Source: JANWVO01 sp037446555 (GTDB taxonomy: Bacteria; Acidobacteriota; Terriglobia; Bryobacterales; Bryobacteraceae). Taken from it: a stretch of 64,000 nt of DNA. Both the position numbers and the translations under genes were made by a program. Each line of letters begins with the position of its first letter. The stretch's first letter is position 1. Below the pieces are notes generated by a model. That model was not told the origin of the DNA. It saw nothing but the letters and a program-made list of their open reading frames with translations, and searched no databases. The stretch covers positions 186,001 to 250,000 of the forward strand of contig JBBIIK010000001.1 in NCBI GenBank assembly GCA_037446555.1, given 5' to 3'. Positions 8,846 through 18,514 of the stretch are shown piece after piece.

Positions 8846-9584
8846 CGAGGGTCTCTCCGACGGCGCGCGCGGCGCGGCGCGCATCCAGACGCAGGATGTT
8901 GACAAAAACGCCCAGCAGGACGTGGAGGACATAGTAGAACGAGCGCAGCGGCGTGATGGTGCTGCGCCCGGCAAGGCGCGGGCGCACCGGGCAGGGCACT
9001 TCCACGAAACGGAAGCGCCGCCTCTGGAGAACGACAAGCGTTTCGATTTCCGGGTACTCGAGAGGGAAGCTGCGGGCGAAGACTTCGAGGGCGCGGCGGT
9101 TGACTGCGACGAAGCCCGATGTGGGGTCGGCCACGGGGCGGCCGAGGATGGGCCGCAAAAGGAGCCGGAAACAATGGATGCCGATGCGGCGGGGGAGCGT
9201 GGTGGCGTATCCGCCGCCGGCGCCCCGGCGGACGCCAATCACCATTTCGCAGCCGGATTCGCGGAGCGTTTCGAGCAGGCGGGGAACAAAGCGCGGATCG
9301 TGCTGGCCGTCGCCATCAATGCGGACGACCTCCTCGAAGCCGAGCTCAAAGGCGAGCTTGTAGCCGGCTTGCACGCAGCCTCCGAGGCCGAGATGGCAGG
9401 GCAAGGAGAGCACGCGTGCGCCGGCGTTGCGGGCGGCTGCGGCGGTGCCGTCGGATGAGCCGTCGTCTACGACCAGAACGGGCAGCTCCGGCAGCAGTTC
9501 TCGCGCTTCGTGCACGACGGCGCCGATCGCCGCCTCCTCGTTGAAGGCGGGAATCAGGATGAGGGTGCGGCCGCCGTTCACCAT
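8829..9584 (-). CDS. GT2 glycosyltransferase, polyprenyl-phosphate sugar synthase-like
   Basis: This 251-residue GT-A enzyme resembles dolichol-phosphate mannose synthases. ILIPAFNEE opens the fold, VVDDGSSDGT binds the nucleotide, and RIDGDGQHDP carries the DxD metal site. The later DPTSGF segment is typical of DPM/DPG synthases. There is no C-terminal transmembrane anchor, and the adjacent DUF2304 protein may supply one. It probably loads a sugar onto a polyprenyl phosphate for the TMTC-like transferase two genes downstream. The ATG at 9584 leaves a 7-nt overlap with the preceding GT2 gene. The upstream extension of the frame is low-complexity antisense and was not used. Confidence 0.85.
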   Translation of the reverse strand: MVNGGRTLILIPAFNEEAAIGAVVHEARELLPELPVLVVDDGSSDGTAAAARNAGARVLSLPCHLGLGGCVQAGYKLAFELGFEEVVRIDGDGQHDPRFVPRLLETLRESGCEMVIGVRRGAGGGYATTLPRRIGIHCFRLLLRPILGRPVADPTSGFVAVNRRALEVFARSFPLEYPEIETLVVLQRRRFRFVEVPCPVRPRLAGRSTITPLRSFYYVLHVLLGVFVNILRLDARRAARAVGETLDDGSS

Positions 9585-10585
9585 GAAGCCACCTGACGGA
9601 CGGGCATCGAGAACCGTTTGAGCAAAGCCCGGAACTGACTTGCCGGAATGCGGCGCGCACGGCGGAGGCGGCGGCGTTGGGCCAGCAGGCGCGGCAGATG
9701 GCGGACGAGATCGAGATGGGCTTTCAGCACGAGCCACGGCAGGCGCCATGCTCCGCCTTCGCGGCGGCTGAATTCCGCCGCCTTGCCGTGGCCGAACAGC
9801 AGATCCACCCCATGCCAGAAGTAGCGCGCCGCTGCCCACGCGAAGCTCGTACAGATCCAGGAGAGGGGAAAGTTGCGAACGATGAGGCGGAGGCGGTTGC
9901 GTTCGACGAGCCACGCCTTCAGCGGGGAGGCGACGCCGGCGCTGGCGGAGTAGCGGTGGGCGACGCGCGCTTCCGGCACGTAAAGGCAGCGCCATCCGGC
10001 CCAGCGGCCGCGGAGCCCGAGGTCGGTGTCCTCACAGTAGAGGAAGAAGTCTTCCTCGAACAGCCCGGTCTGTTCGAGCATGGCGCGCCTGTAAATGGCG
10101 GCGGAGCCGCTGGGCAGGAGGACCTCGCAGGGCTCGTTGTGGAAGCGTTCCGGCTCAAGGTGGCCTCGCTGGCGGCTGCTGCCGTCGCGGGCGATGTTCA
10201 TGCCGGCCGAGTCGAGCTGTTCGGTGCCTGCCAGAATGACTTTGGATGCGGCCATGCCGGCGGCAGGGTCGCTTTCGAGGGCTTCCACGAGGCTTTCCGC
10301 CCAGGATTCGGCTGCGGTGGCGTCGTCATTGAGTGTTGCGAGATAGTCGGCAGGAAACTCGCGGAAGCCGCGGTTGATAGCGGAACCGAAGCCCGCATTG
10401 TCGGGATTTTCGAGCACGCGCAGGCGCGGCAAGTCCGGAAGAACGTCCCGGGCTTTTCCCTTGCCGCTGTTGTCGACAACCACGATGGCCAGCTCTTGCC
10501 ATGTTTGCGCCAGCAGCGAGTCCACGCATTGCCGCAGGTTTTCGCCGCAGTGCAATGTGGGGACAACGACGGTGACGCTTGGCAA
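9578..10585 (-). CDS. GT2 glycosyltransferase, rhamnosyltransferase-like
   Basis: This 335-residue enzyme has an N-terminal VTVVVPTLHCGENL, a nucleotide-binding VVVDNSGKG, NAGFG, and the metal-site region TLNDDAT, as in O-antigen-type rhamnosyl or galactofuranosyl transferases. GLFEEDFFLYCEDTDLGLR is the usual catalytic-base segment. It is the first gene of the minus-strand glycosylation operon. The start is uncertain: an ATG at 10639 is in frame, but a TACAAT hexamer on the minus strand (10597-10592) lies 6 nt before a TTG at 10585. That spacing fits the leaderless pattern elsewhere in this window, so the TTG was chosen. Confidence 0.8.
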   Translation of the reverse strand: MPSVTVVVPTLHCGENLRQCVDSLLAQTWQELAIVVVDNSGKGKARDVLPDLPRLRVLENPDNAGFGSAINRGFREFPADYLATLNDDATAAESWAESLVEALESDPAAGMAASKVILAGTEQLDSAGMNIARDGSSRQRGHLEPERFHNEPCEVLLPSGSAAIYRRAMLEQTGLFEEDFFLYCEDTDLGLRGRWAGWRCLYVPEARVAHRYSASAGVASPLKAWLVERNRLRLIVRNFPLSWICTSFAWAAARYFWHGVDLLFGHGKAAEFSRREGGAWRLPWLVLKAHLDLVRHLPRLLAQRRRLRRARRIPASQFRALLKRFSMPVRQVASW

Positions 10586-10591
10586 ACAGTC

Positions 10592-10597
10592 ATTGTA
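10592..10597 (-). promoter_or_regulatory. -10-like TACAAT for glycosyltransferase operon
   Basis: TACAAT on the minus strand ends 6 nt before the proposed TTG start at 10585. No convincing -35 or ribosome binding site is visible. It is arranged divergently from the TACAAT of the neighbouring MetE-like gene. Confidence 0.45.
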
Positions 10598-10624
10598 GCG
10601 AAGCCCGGTTTCGCGCCGATCCGC

Positions 10625-10630
10625 TACAAT
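10625..10630 (+). promoter_or_regulatory. -10-like TACAAT, predicted leaderless start
   Basis: TACAAT lies 7 nt before the ATG at 10638, so a transcript starting at normal distance would begin at or beside the start codon. It argues against the ATG at 10629, which overlaps the hexamer itself. Confidence 0.5.
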
Positions 10631-10637
10631 GGCGCGC

Positions 10638-11636
10638 ATGGCGATTTTGACGACGGTTGTCGGCAGCTACCCGGTTCCGCACTGGCTGCCGGGGGACACT
10701 TCGAGGACGACGCTGCGCGATGCGGTGATGGTCGTGTTGAAGACGCAGGAGCTGGCCGGAATCGACGTGGTGGCGGACGGAGAGCTGAACCGTTTTGATC
10801 CGGGCCATCCGGAGACCAACGGGATGATCGACTATTTCATCTCCCGCATGGACGGCATCCGCACGCGGTTCTCACTGGAGGATATCGAGGCGTTCCGGAA
10901 GGACGCCGGAGTGGCCTACCGCACCGACCCGGCAGGGATTGTCACGGGACCCGTGGGCGCGGGCGTGCTGAACCTGCCGCGCGATTTCGAGTTCACGCGC
11001 GGTCTGACGGCAAAGCCGATAAAGTTCACTTGCACGGGGCCGCACATGCTGGCCAAGGTACTGACGGACCGGCATTACGGCTCGCGGGCGGAGCTGTGCG
11101 TGGCGATCGCCGAGGTGTTGGCGCAGCAGCTTTCCCGGATTCCGGCGGATGTGATCCAGCTGGACGAAGCCAACATCAGCGGCCATCCCGAGGACGCCGA
11201 GTGGGCGTTGCCAGCGCTGAACCGTGTGCTGGACGCGATCCCGGTTACTCGCGCGATGCACATCTGCTTTGGCAATTACGGCGGGCAGACCATTCAGAAA
11301 GGCTTCTGGAAAGACCTGCTGCCGTTTCTGAACGGGCTGCACGTGGATCACTTCGTGCTGGAGTTCGCGCGGCGTGGATACGGAGAGTTGGAGGCGTTTC
11401 GGGATCTCGATCCCAAGATCGGGCTCGGGCTGGGCGTGGTGGACATCAAGGACAACGAGGTGGAGGCGCCGTCGGTGATCGCGAAGCGGATCGAACATGC
11501 GGCGCAAGTGCTGGGCGTGGAGCGGATCCACTACGTGCATCCGGACTGCGGCTTCTGGATGTTGCAGCGCAGCGTGGCGGACCGCAAGATGCGGGCGCTG
11601 GTGGAAGGGCGCAATCTCTTCGAGGGGCGCTCCTGA
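10638..11636 (+). CDS. Stand-alone core MetE (cobalamin-independent methionine synthase catalytic domain)
   Basis: This 332-residue protein corresponds to the C-terminal catalytic barrel of MetE. It starts LTTVVGSYPVP. The zinc ligands are visible as His and Cys in MHICFGNY (about residue 212), Glu in VLEFARRG, and Cys in VHPDCGF near the end. The N-terminal MetE domain that positions methyltetrahydrofolate is absent. Such short core-MetE proteins, common in archaea, are thought to take the methyl group from another donor such as a methylcorrinoid protein. The cytosolic role is probably homocysteine methylation. It is transcribed alone and divergently from the glycosyltransferase operon. Confidence 0.8.
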   Translation: MAILTTVVGSYPVPHWLPGDTSRTTLRDAVMVVLKTQELAGIDVVADGELNRFDPGHPETNGMIDYFISRMDGIRTRFSLEDIEAFRKDAGVAYRTDPAGIVTGPVGAGVLNLPRDFEFTRGLTAKPIKFTCTGPHMLAKVLTDRHYGSRAELCVAIAEVLAQQLSRIPADVIQLDEANISGHPEDAEWALPALNRVLDAIPVTRAMHICFGNYGGQTIQKGFWKDLLPFLNGLHVDHFVLEFARRGYGELEAFRDLDPKIGLGLGVVDIKDNEVEAPSVIAKRIEHAAQVLGVERIHYVHPDCGFWMLQRSVADRKMRALVEGRNLFEGRS

Positions 11637-11668
11637 GGTTTAATGGAATAGACAGGCTGGGGAATCCG

Positions 11669-12688
11669 ATGACTCGCACTCTTGCGCTTTTCGTGTGCCT
11701 TTGCAGTTGCGCCGCCGGGCAGCAGCCGCCGGAGGGCAAGCACCTGACGAACCTCAGGAAGCTCACCGACGGGGGGCAAAACGCCGAAGCATACTGGTCG
11801 CCCGACGGCAAGCGCTTGGTGTTTCAGTCGATGCGTCCGCCCTTCGCGTGTGACCAGATTTTCATCATGAACGCCGATGGAACGGCGCAGCGGCTGGTGT
11901 CGACGGGGAAGGGAAGAACCACGTGCGGCTATTTTCTGCCTGACAACCGGCACATCGTGTACGCCTCGACGCACGAAGCGGGCGAGGCGTGCCCCCCGCC
12001 GCCGGACCGCAGCAAGGGCTACGTGTGGGGCGTGTTTCCCGGATATGACATTTATCTGGCAACTGATGAGGGAAAGATTGTAAATAAGCTGACCGACAGT
12101 CCGGGATATGACGCGGAAGCGACGGTGAATTTCCGCACGGGGAACGTGATTTTCACGTCGCTTGCCTCCGGGGATCTGGAGCTGTGGCAGATGAAGACGG
12201 ACGGTTCGGGGAAGCGGCAGATCACGCGGCGCGAGGGCTACGACGGGGGCGCGGTGTATTCGCGCGACGGCAAGCAGATCGTGTGGCGCGCCACGGCGCC
12301 GGACAACGAGCAGGCGATGCGGCGCTACAGGGAGCTGCTGAAGGAGAATCTCACGGAGCCGATGCGGATGGAGCTGTTCATTGCCGACGCCGATGGCAGC
12401 AACGTCCGGCAATTGACGCGCACCGGTTGCGCGGCTTTTGCTCCGACGTTCACGCCCGACGGCAAGCGGGTGGTGTTTTCGTCGAACCTGCACAACTGCG
12501 ACGGGCGGAAATTCGAGCTGTACTGGATCCGCACCGATGGGACGGGGCTGGAGCGCCTGACGTGGTTCGACGGTTTCGTGTCGTTCCCGGAATTTTCCCC
12601 CGATGGCAAGAAGCTGGTGTTCTCCTCCGACTGGCAGGCGAAGAGCCGGTACGAATTCAACATCTGGGTGGCGGACTGGCGCGACTGA
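11669..12688 (+). CDS. Secreted TolB-like PD40 beta-propeller protein
   Basis: A 339-residue protein with an N-terminal signal sequence (MTRTLALFVCLCSCAAG). The cysteines near the end of the hydrophobic stretch resemble, but do not cleanly match, a lipobox. The rest consists of PD40-type repeats such as YWSPDGKRLVF, FTPDGKRVVF and FSPDGKKLVF, which build a six-bladed propeller as in TolB. A periplasmic or surface binding role is likely, and no protease domain is attached. It sits 32 nt after the MetE-like gene and 36 nt before the sugar operon. TAGACA occurs about 15 nt before the start. Confidence 0.8.
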   Translation: MTRTLALFVCLCSCAAGQQPPEGKHLTNLRKLTDGGQNAEAYWSPDGKRLVFQSMRPPFACDQIFIMNADGTAQRLVSTGKGRTTCGYFLPDNRHIVYASTHEAGEACPPPPDRSKGYVWGVFPGYDIYLATDEGKIVNKLTDSPGYDAEATVNFRTGNVIFTSLASGDLELWQMKTDGSGKRQITRREGYDGGAVYSRDGKQIVWRATAPDNEQAMRRYRELLKENLTEPMRMELFIADADGSNVRQLTRTGCAAFAPTFTPDGKRVVFSSNLHNCDGRKFELYWIRTDGTGLERLTWFDGFVSFPEFSPDGKKLVFSSDWQAKSRYEFNIWVADWRD

Positions 12689-12702
12689 CGGGCGCGTTCT
12701 GA

Positions 12703-12708
12703 TAGACT
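12703..12708 (+). promoter_or_regulatory. -10-like TAGACT upstream of the sugar/BMC operon
   Basis: TAGACT lies 16 nt before the DUF1080 start codon. It is the same hexamer as upstream of the next gene and could start transcription of the operon. No -35 is evident. Confidence 0.35.
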
Positions 12709-12724
12709 CGGCGGTGTTGCAACC

Positions 12725-13555
12725 ATGAACCGGAGACGTTTTTTCGCAACCGCCGGAGTCCTGCCCGCCCTTGCGCAGCAGAATCCGAAGCGCGAGTGGC
12801 GCACGGCGCCGCTTGGGTATTCCGACACGCCGCAACTGCCGGGGCAGAAGTGGAAGGTGCATGACATCGAGCGTCCGCGCCCCGCGGTGGTGACGCCGGG
12901 CGCGAAGCCGGGCGATCCGCCCTCGGACGCAATCGTGCTGTTCGACGGGCGCAACCTTTCCATGTGGTTTCAGATGGGGCGCGGCGCGGACCGCGGCAAA
13001 CAGCTCCCTGCGCGCTGGAAGGTGGAAAACGGATATGTCGAGTGCGTGGGGCGCACCGGGGACCTGATCAGCCGGGAAAAGTTCGGCGACGCGCAGTTCC
13101 ACATCGAGTGGGCGTCGCCGGTGGAGCTGGACGGAGATTCGCAATGGCGCGGCAATTCGGGCATCGTGATCATGGGGCGCTACGAGATTCAGGTGCTCGA
13201 CTCGTGGAACAACCCGACTTACGCCGACGGGCAGGCGGGCTCGATCTACGGGCAATGGCCGCCGATGGTGAACCCGTGCCGCGCGCCCGGCGAGTGGAAC
13301 GTCTACGACATTTTCTTCGAGGCGCCCCGGTTCGAGAATGGCAAGGTGGCGAAGCCCGCCTTTGTGACGGTGGTCTTCAACGGCGCGCTGGTGCACCATC
13401 ATCAGGAGATCATCGGGCAGATGGCGCACCGCACAGTGCGCCCGTACGAGCCGCACGGGCCGGAGGAGCCGCTGGTGCTGCAGGACCACGACACGCGCGT
13501 GCGATACCGCAACATCTGGGCGCGGCGGCTGCGCGGCTACGATGTGCGCTCCTGA
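12725..13555 (+). CDS. DUF1080 family protein (3-keto-glycoside hydrolase-like), exported
   Basis: This 276-residue protein starts MNRRRFFATAGVLPALAQ, a short Tat-like signal with the twin Arg followed by FF. The mature part has the DUF1080 jelly-roll signatures IVLFDGRNLSMW, WKVENGYVEC, GNSGIVIMGRYEIQVLDS and the terminal FNGALVHHH. Members of this family act on 3-keto-glycosides or bind glycans in the periplasm. It is the first gene of a five-gene operon with a Gfo/Idh/MocA oxidoreductase, a sugar isomerase, an aldolase and a BMC shell protein. The adjacent oxidoreductase fits C3-oxidised sugar chemistry. Confidence 0.8.
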   Translation: MNRRRFFATAGVLPALAQQNPKREWRTAPLGYSDTPQLPGQKWKVHDIERPRPAVVTPGAKPGDPPSDAIVLFDGRNLSMWFQMGRGADRGKQLPARWKVENGYVECVGRTGDLISREKFGDAQFHIEWASPVELDGDSQWRGNSGIVIMGRYEIQVLDSWNNPTYADGQAGSIYGQWPPMVNPCRAPGEWNVYDIFFEAPRFENGKVAKPAFVTVVFNGALVHHHQEIIGQMAHRTVRPYEPHGPEEPLVLQDHDTRVRYRNIWARRLRGYDVRS

Positions 13556-13577
13556 GGCGGCCGCGGCGCGGCGGTGA

Positions 13578-13583
13578 TAGACT
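13578..13583 (+). promoter_or_regulatory. -10-like TAGACT, predicted leaderless start
   Basis: TAGACT ends 8 nt before the ATG of the Gfo/Idh/MocA gene and no ribosome binding site lies between. It may be an internal promoter of the sugar operon. Confidence 0.4.
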
Positions 13584-13591
13584 CTCCGGAT

Positions 13592-14946
<1,355 letters not shown>

Positions 14947-14950
<4 letters not shown>

Positions 14951-15948
14951 GGCGGCGCGAATTTCTTGCCGCAACGGCGGCGATGACGCAGGCGCCGCGG
15001 GAGCGGACCACGCTGGGAGTGTCGCCCGACTCGTTCGCCGTGCGGCGGCCGCAGCGGACGGCGCTCGAGTTCCTCGAAGTGGCGCGCGCGGGGGGCTTCG
15101 GCGGCGTGCAGGCTTCGCTGCCGCAGGACGCGGCCCCGGAATATCTGCGGCAGGTGCGCGAATTCTGCGAAAAGAACGGAATGTACTGGGAGCTGCTCGT
15201 GCCGCTGCCAGAGGACGACGCGGCGCCGTTCGAGCGCGCGGTGAAGATGGCGAAAGAGGCGGGAGCGGAGGCGATCCGTTCGGTGTGCCTTGCGGGGCGG
15301 CGCTATGAGACGTTCCGCACCATGGCGGACTGGAAGCAGTTTGTGGAGCGCTCGCACCGCAGGCTGGCGCTGGCGGTTCCGGTGGCGGAGCGGCACCGGC
15401 TGCCGCTGGGGATCGAGAATCACAAGGACTGGACGGCGCAGGAGATGCCGGAGCTGTTCCGGAAGTATTCGAGTGAATACTTCGGCGCCTGTATCGACTT
15501 CGGCAACAACGCCTCCTTGCTGGACGAGCCGATGGAGCTGATCGAAGTGCTGGCGCCGTGGGTGGTGAACACGCACGTGAAGGACATGGGCGTGGAGGAG
15601 TATCCCGAGGGCTTCCTGCTTTCCGAGGTGGCGTTGGGGAAGGGAATCGTGGATATGAAGCGGGCGGTGGCGCTGCTGCGGGCGCGGCGTCCGAAACTGC
15701 GCTTCACCATGGACACGCTGGTGCGCGATCCGCTGAAGATCCCGTGTCTGACGGAAGCCTATTGGGCGACCTTCGCGGCGCCGGATGCGAGGCGGCTGGC
15801 GCGGATGCTGAGGCTGGTGCGGGCGAACCCGCCGCGGGAGCCGCTGCCGCGCGTGACCGGGCTCAGCCGCGAACAGGCGCTGGCGCTCGAGGACCGGATC
15901 CTCGACGAGTGCCGTGCGTATGCGGCCGGAGCGCTGGGGCTTGCGTGA
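14947..15948 (+). CDS. Sugar phosphate isomerase/epimerase family TIM-barrel protein
   Basis: This 333-residue xylose isomerase-like barrel starts MRRREFLAATAAM, which again resembles a Tat motif (RRxFL), although the hydrophobic core is short. Metal-binding and catalytic-type segments are GIENHKDW, IDFGNN and VVNTHVKDMG. The C-terminal helix after residue 300 (SREQALALEDRILDECRAY) is a normal feature of such proteins, so it was not taken as a targeting signal. It probably isomerises or epimerises the oxidised sugar made by its neighbour. It is translationally coupled to the oxidoreductase and lies 43 nt before the aldolase gene. Confidence 0.8.
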
Positions 15949-15991
15949 CAGCTTGCCCGGGGCCCCGCCGGGATGAAACGATAGTACAGGC

Positions 15992-17008
15992 ATGGCTGAG
16001 CGACTCCAGGGCATCTTCACGCCGATGCTCGTGCCGCTGGACGAGCGCGACCGCATCGACGAGGAGGAGCTGCGCCGCTTCATCCGCTGGCTGATCAGCA
16101 AGGGGATCCACGGGCTGTACCCGAACGGGTCCACGGGTGAATTCACCCGGCTGACGGTGGAGGAGCGGCGGCTGATCGTGAAGATCACCTGCGAGGAAGC
16201 CGCCGGGCGCGTGCCTGTGCTGGCAGGGGCGGCGGAAGCCAATGTGCGGGAGACGATTGCCGCTTGCGAGCTGTACCACAGCTACGGGGCGCGGGCGGTG
16301 GCGATTGTCTCGCCGATTTATTACCGGTTGAGCCCGGAGTCGGTGTACCAGTATTTCCGCGAGATCGCGCTGCATTCGCCGGTGGACGTGACGCTGTACA
16401 ACATTCCGCTGTTTGCGAGCCCGATTGATCTGAACACGATCCGGCGGCTGAGCGAGCTGGAGCGGATCGCCGGGATCAAGGACAGCTCGGGCGACGTGGC
16501 GTTCATGATGCGGATGATCGCTGCGATCCGCCCGCAGCGGCCGGATTTCACGTTTCTGACCGGGTGGGACTGCGTGCTGATTCCGATGATGCTCGCCGGA
16601 GCGGACGGAGGAACGAACGCGGCGTCGAACGTGGTGCCGGAGCTGATGCGGCGCCTGTACGACCTGTTCCGCGCGGGGCAGCTCAAGGAGGCGATGGAGC
16701 TGCAGTTCCGCGTGCTGGAGCTGTTCGACCTGATGCTGGGCAATTTCGAGTTCCCCGACGGGTTCCGCGCCGGCGCCGAGATGCGCGGCTTCCGGTTCGG
16801 GCGGGGGCGTCAGCCGCAGAGCGCGTCGCAGAAGGCGGACCGGGCGGCGCTGAAGCGCGTTCTGCAGTGCCTGCTGGCGGACGCGGGCATCGTCGAGCCG
16901 CCGGAATCGGGCTGCGCGCCGCGAACGGGCGAGCCGGGGCGCGACCGCATCGAGCAGGTGGTGCTGGAGGTGATGGACGCGCTGCGGCGGAGGGGCATGA
17001 TTGAATGA
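15992..17008 (+). CDS. DapA-family aldolase with C-terminal encapsulation-peptide-like helix
   Basis: A 338-residue class I aldolase/lyase of the DHDPS/NAL family. NGSTGEF, the Schiff-base Lys in AGIKDSSG, and LYNIPLF are visible. The true DapA of the lysine operon is 293 residues; this one has about 40 extra at the C-terminus. The extension is a Pro/Gly-rich linker (EPPESGCAPRTGEPG) followed by an amphipathic helix, RIEQVVLEVMDALRRRGM (residues ~319-336). That layout matches peptides that send enzymes into bacterial microcompartments, and the next gene, overlapping by ATGA, is a BMC shell protein. It probably cleaves a 2-keto-3-deoxy sugar acid into pyruvate and an aldehyde; the substrate is unknown. 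Confidence 0.85.
   Translation: MAERLQGIFTPMLVPLDERDRIDEEELRRFIRWLISKGIHGLYPNGSTGEFTRLTVEERRLIVKITCEEAAGRVPVLAGAAEANVRETIAACELYHSYGARAVAIVSPIYYRLSPESVYQYFREIALHSPVDVTLYNIPLFASPIDLNTIRRLSELERIAGIKDSSGDVAFMMRMIAAIRPQRPDFTFLTGWDCVLIPMMLAGADGGTNAASNVVPELMRRLYDLFRAGQLKEAMELQFRVLELFDLMLGNFEFPDGFRAGAEMRGFRFGRGRQPQSASQKADRAALKRVLQCLLADAGIVEPPESGCAPRTGEPGRDRIEQVVLEVMDALRRRGMIE
16940..17005 (+). other. Candidate BMC encapsulation peptide coding segment
   Basis: It codes for the last 22 residues of the aldolase. On a helical wheel Ile, Val, Val, Leu, Val, Met and Leu fall mostly on one face, with charged residues on the other. A Pro/Gly linker separates it from the barrel. This is inferred from pattern only. 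Confidence 0.6.
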
Positions 17009-17628
17009 ACGCGATGGGGCTGATCGAGATCGGCGGGTGGAGCCCGTCGATGGTGGTGCTCGACCGGATGGAGAAGACGGCGGAGGTGGAGCTGTTTCAG
17101 GTCGAGCTGAACGATCTGGCCGGGGCGATGATCAAGATCACCGGGCCGCTGGGCGCGGTTCGGGCGGCGATCGAGGCGGGGCGCGCGCTCGCCGAGGAGA
17201 TGCACGCCGTTTGCGTGACCGACATCATTCCGAACCCGGAGCCGCGCGGGCGGAGAGGGTGGACGGGGGGCAAGGAATACAATCCGCTCATCGAACAGGA
17301 CGTGGTGCACACGCCGGATGAGCGCTACAGGGAGGCACGTGTGAAGGGACAGGCGCCGTTTGCCGTGGGACTGATCGAGACGCAGGGATTCACCGCCGTC
17401 TTCGAGGCGATTGACACCGCCTGCAAGACGGCGGATGTGGAGGTGCTGGCGCGGGAGAAGCTGGGCGGGGGCTACATTACGGTGGTGATCAAGGGCGATG
17501 TGGCCGCAGTGCGCGCCGCCGTGGAGGCGGGCAAGGCGAAGGTGGACGGGCTGGGCAAGCTGATCGCGGCGCATGTGATTCCAAGCCCCACGCAGGCGGT
17601 TCTGTCGCTGCTGCCGCGGCAGGTGTGA
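17005..17628 (+). CDS. Tandem-domain bacterial microcompartment shell protein (BMC-T)
   Basis: This 207-residue protein contains two BMC domains in the standard, non-permuted order. The first (residues ~4-77) starts MGLIEIGG and ends VTDIIPNPE. The second (~115-203) starts VGLIETQG, has KLGGGYITVVIKGDVAAVRAAV and ends AHVIPSPT. Such proteins form pseudohexameric trimers that tile the shell facets and often gate larger pores. The central loops (NDLAGAM and KLGGGYI) contain no cysteine, so a PduT-like iron-sulfur site is not expected there. The start overlaps the aldolase stop (ATGA). No single-domain BMC-H or BMC-P vertex gene is in the window; they must lie elsewhere if a closed shell is built. 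Confidence 0.93.
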   Translation: MNAMGLIEIGGWSPSMVVLDRMEKTAEVELFQVELNDLAGAMIKITGPLGAVRAAIEAGRALAEEMHAVCVTDIIPNPEPRGRRGWTGGKEYNPLIEQDVVHTPDERYREARVKGQAPFAVGLIETQGFTAVFEAIDTACKTADVEVLAREKLGGGYITVVIKGDVAAVRAAVEAGKAKVDGLGKLIAAHVIPSPTQAVLSLLPRQV

Positions 17629-17728
17629 AGCGATCCGCGACCTGGCTTCCGCCTTCCCTTCGTTAGTCAATGAATTCGATCCCTGCGAAGGAAAGGAAGC
17701 CACCGCGGATGTCGGGGAAGGGTCACAT

Positions 17729-18463
17729 TCACTCGACAGTGAGCGGTGTGGTCAACGGGTTCCCCCTGACCTCGCACCCCGGAGCATTCTCCACGCTTCC
17801 AGTGGCATCTACCAATCCGCCGACCGAGTTGGTTCTTGAAGTCGTGAACTTCACCTCCCCGGTTGCCTGATCCAACTCCCATTGTGGCTCCACAAGGCCC
17901 GATGCCGGCTCTCTGTCGCCGACCATGCCGCGAGGCACCCCGAAAGTGCCATGAAGGACGACAGGGCCCGTGCATCGGGGCGACTTGCGGGCAAGGATGA
18001 ATAGAGTCGCTGTCCCGTTTTGACGAGGTATTTTCACCGGATCCACCCAAACCCTTGTCACCATCACTATCGGAGCGGTGTCCTTGCGATCCTGGGATGC
18101 CGCAACGGTCATGTATGCCATGGCAATCGGGCAATACTCCTCTCCACCGCCCTCAGCGATCCACTCGCCGTCCTCGCAAACCCATTCGTTGCAAACGGGG
18201 AGAGCTGTAACGGCGGTGGACTGAAAGTCGTGATACATGTTCGCTGCTGCCGACCGGCCGCCTGGGGAGCGCAAGCTCGTGAGCGCGGCGGCTGTATGCC
18301 CTGAGCTGCCATACGTGTTGGCGACGCTCATACTGGTCACCGAAAGACCGTCGGAGCTGATGGTGATAGCAGTGAACGTCCATGCAAGCGAATACGGCAT
18401 GTCCTGACAAAGGGCAGAACAAGCGAAACCAAGCGCGAGAAGTCCGAGTGCGGTGCATCTCAT
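17729..18463 (-). CDS. Secreted hypothetical protein
   Basis: A 244-residue protein with a signal peptide (MRCTALGLLALGFACSALCQ). The mature part is Ser/Thr-rich with six or so cysteines, including a VCNEWVCEDGEW cluster, and beta-rich segments such as TATLFILARKSPRC. No family was recognised. A strong AGGAGGGG ribosome binding site precedes the ATG, which supports the start. It is the last gene of the lower-GC minus-strand island, 51 nt after the preceding gene and probably co-transcribed with it. The disulfide potential suggests an extracytoplasmic location. Confidence 0.65.
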   Translation of the reverse strand: MRCTALGLLALGFACSALCQDMPYSLAWTFTAITISSDGLSVTSMSVANTYGSSGHTAAALTSLRSPGGRSAAANMYHDFQSTAVTALPVCNEWVCEDGEWIAEGGGEEYCPIAMAYMTVAASQDRKDTAPIVMVTRVWVDPVKIPRQNGTATLFILARKSPRCTGPVVLHGTFGVPRGMVGDREPASGLVEPQWELDQATGEVKFTTSRTNSVGGLVDATGSVENAPGCEVRGNPLTTPLTVE

Positions 18464-18514
18464 TGGTCATCCCCTCCTCGTCTTGTCCACAACCACTGGA
18501 TTGTCATTTCAAGT

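Noticed and set aside
15992..17008. A second dapA
   Set aside because: The true dapA is in the DAP operon. This homologue has different active-site surroundings (LYNIPLF), a long C-terminal tail and sugar/BMC neighbours.
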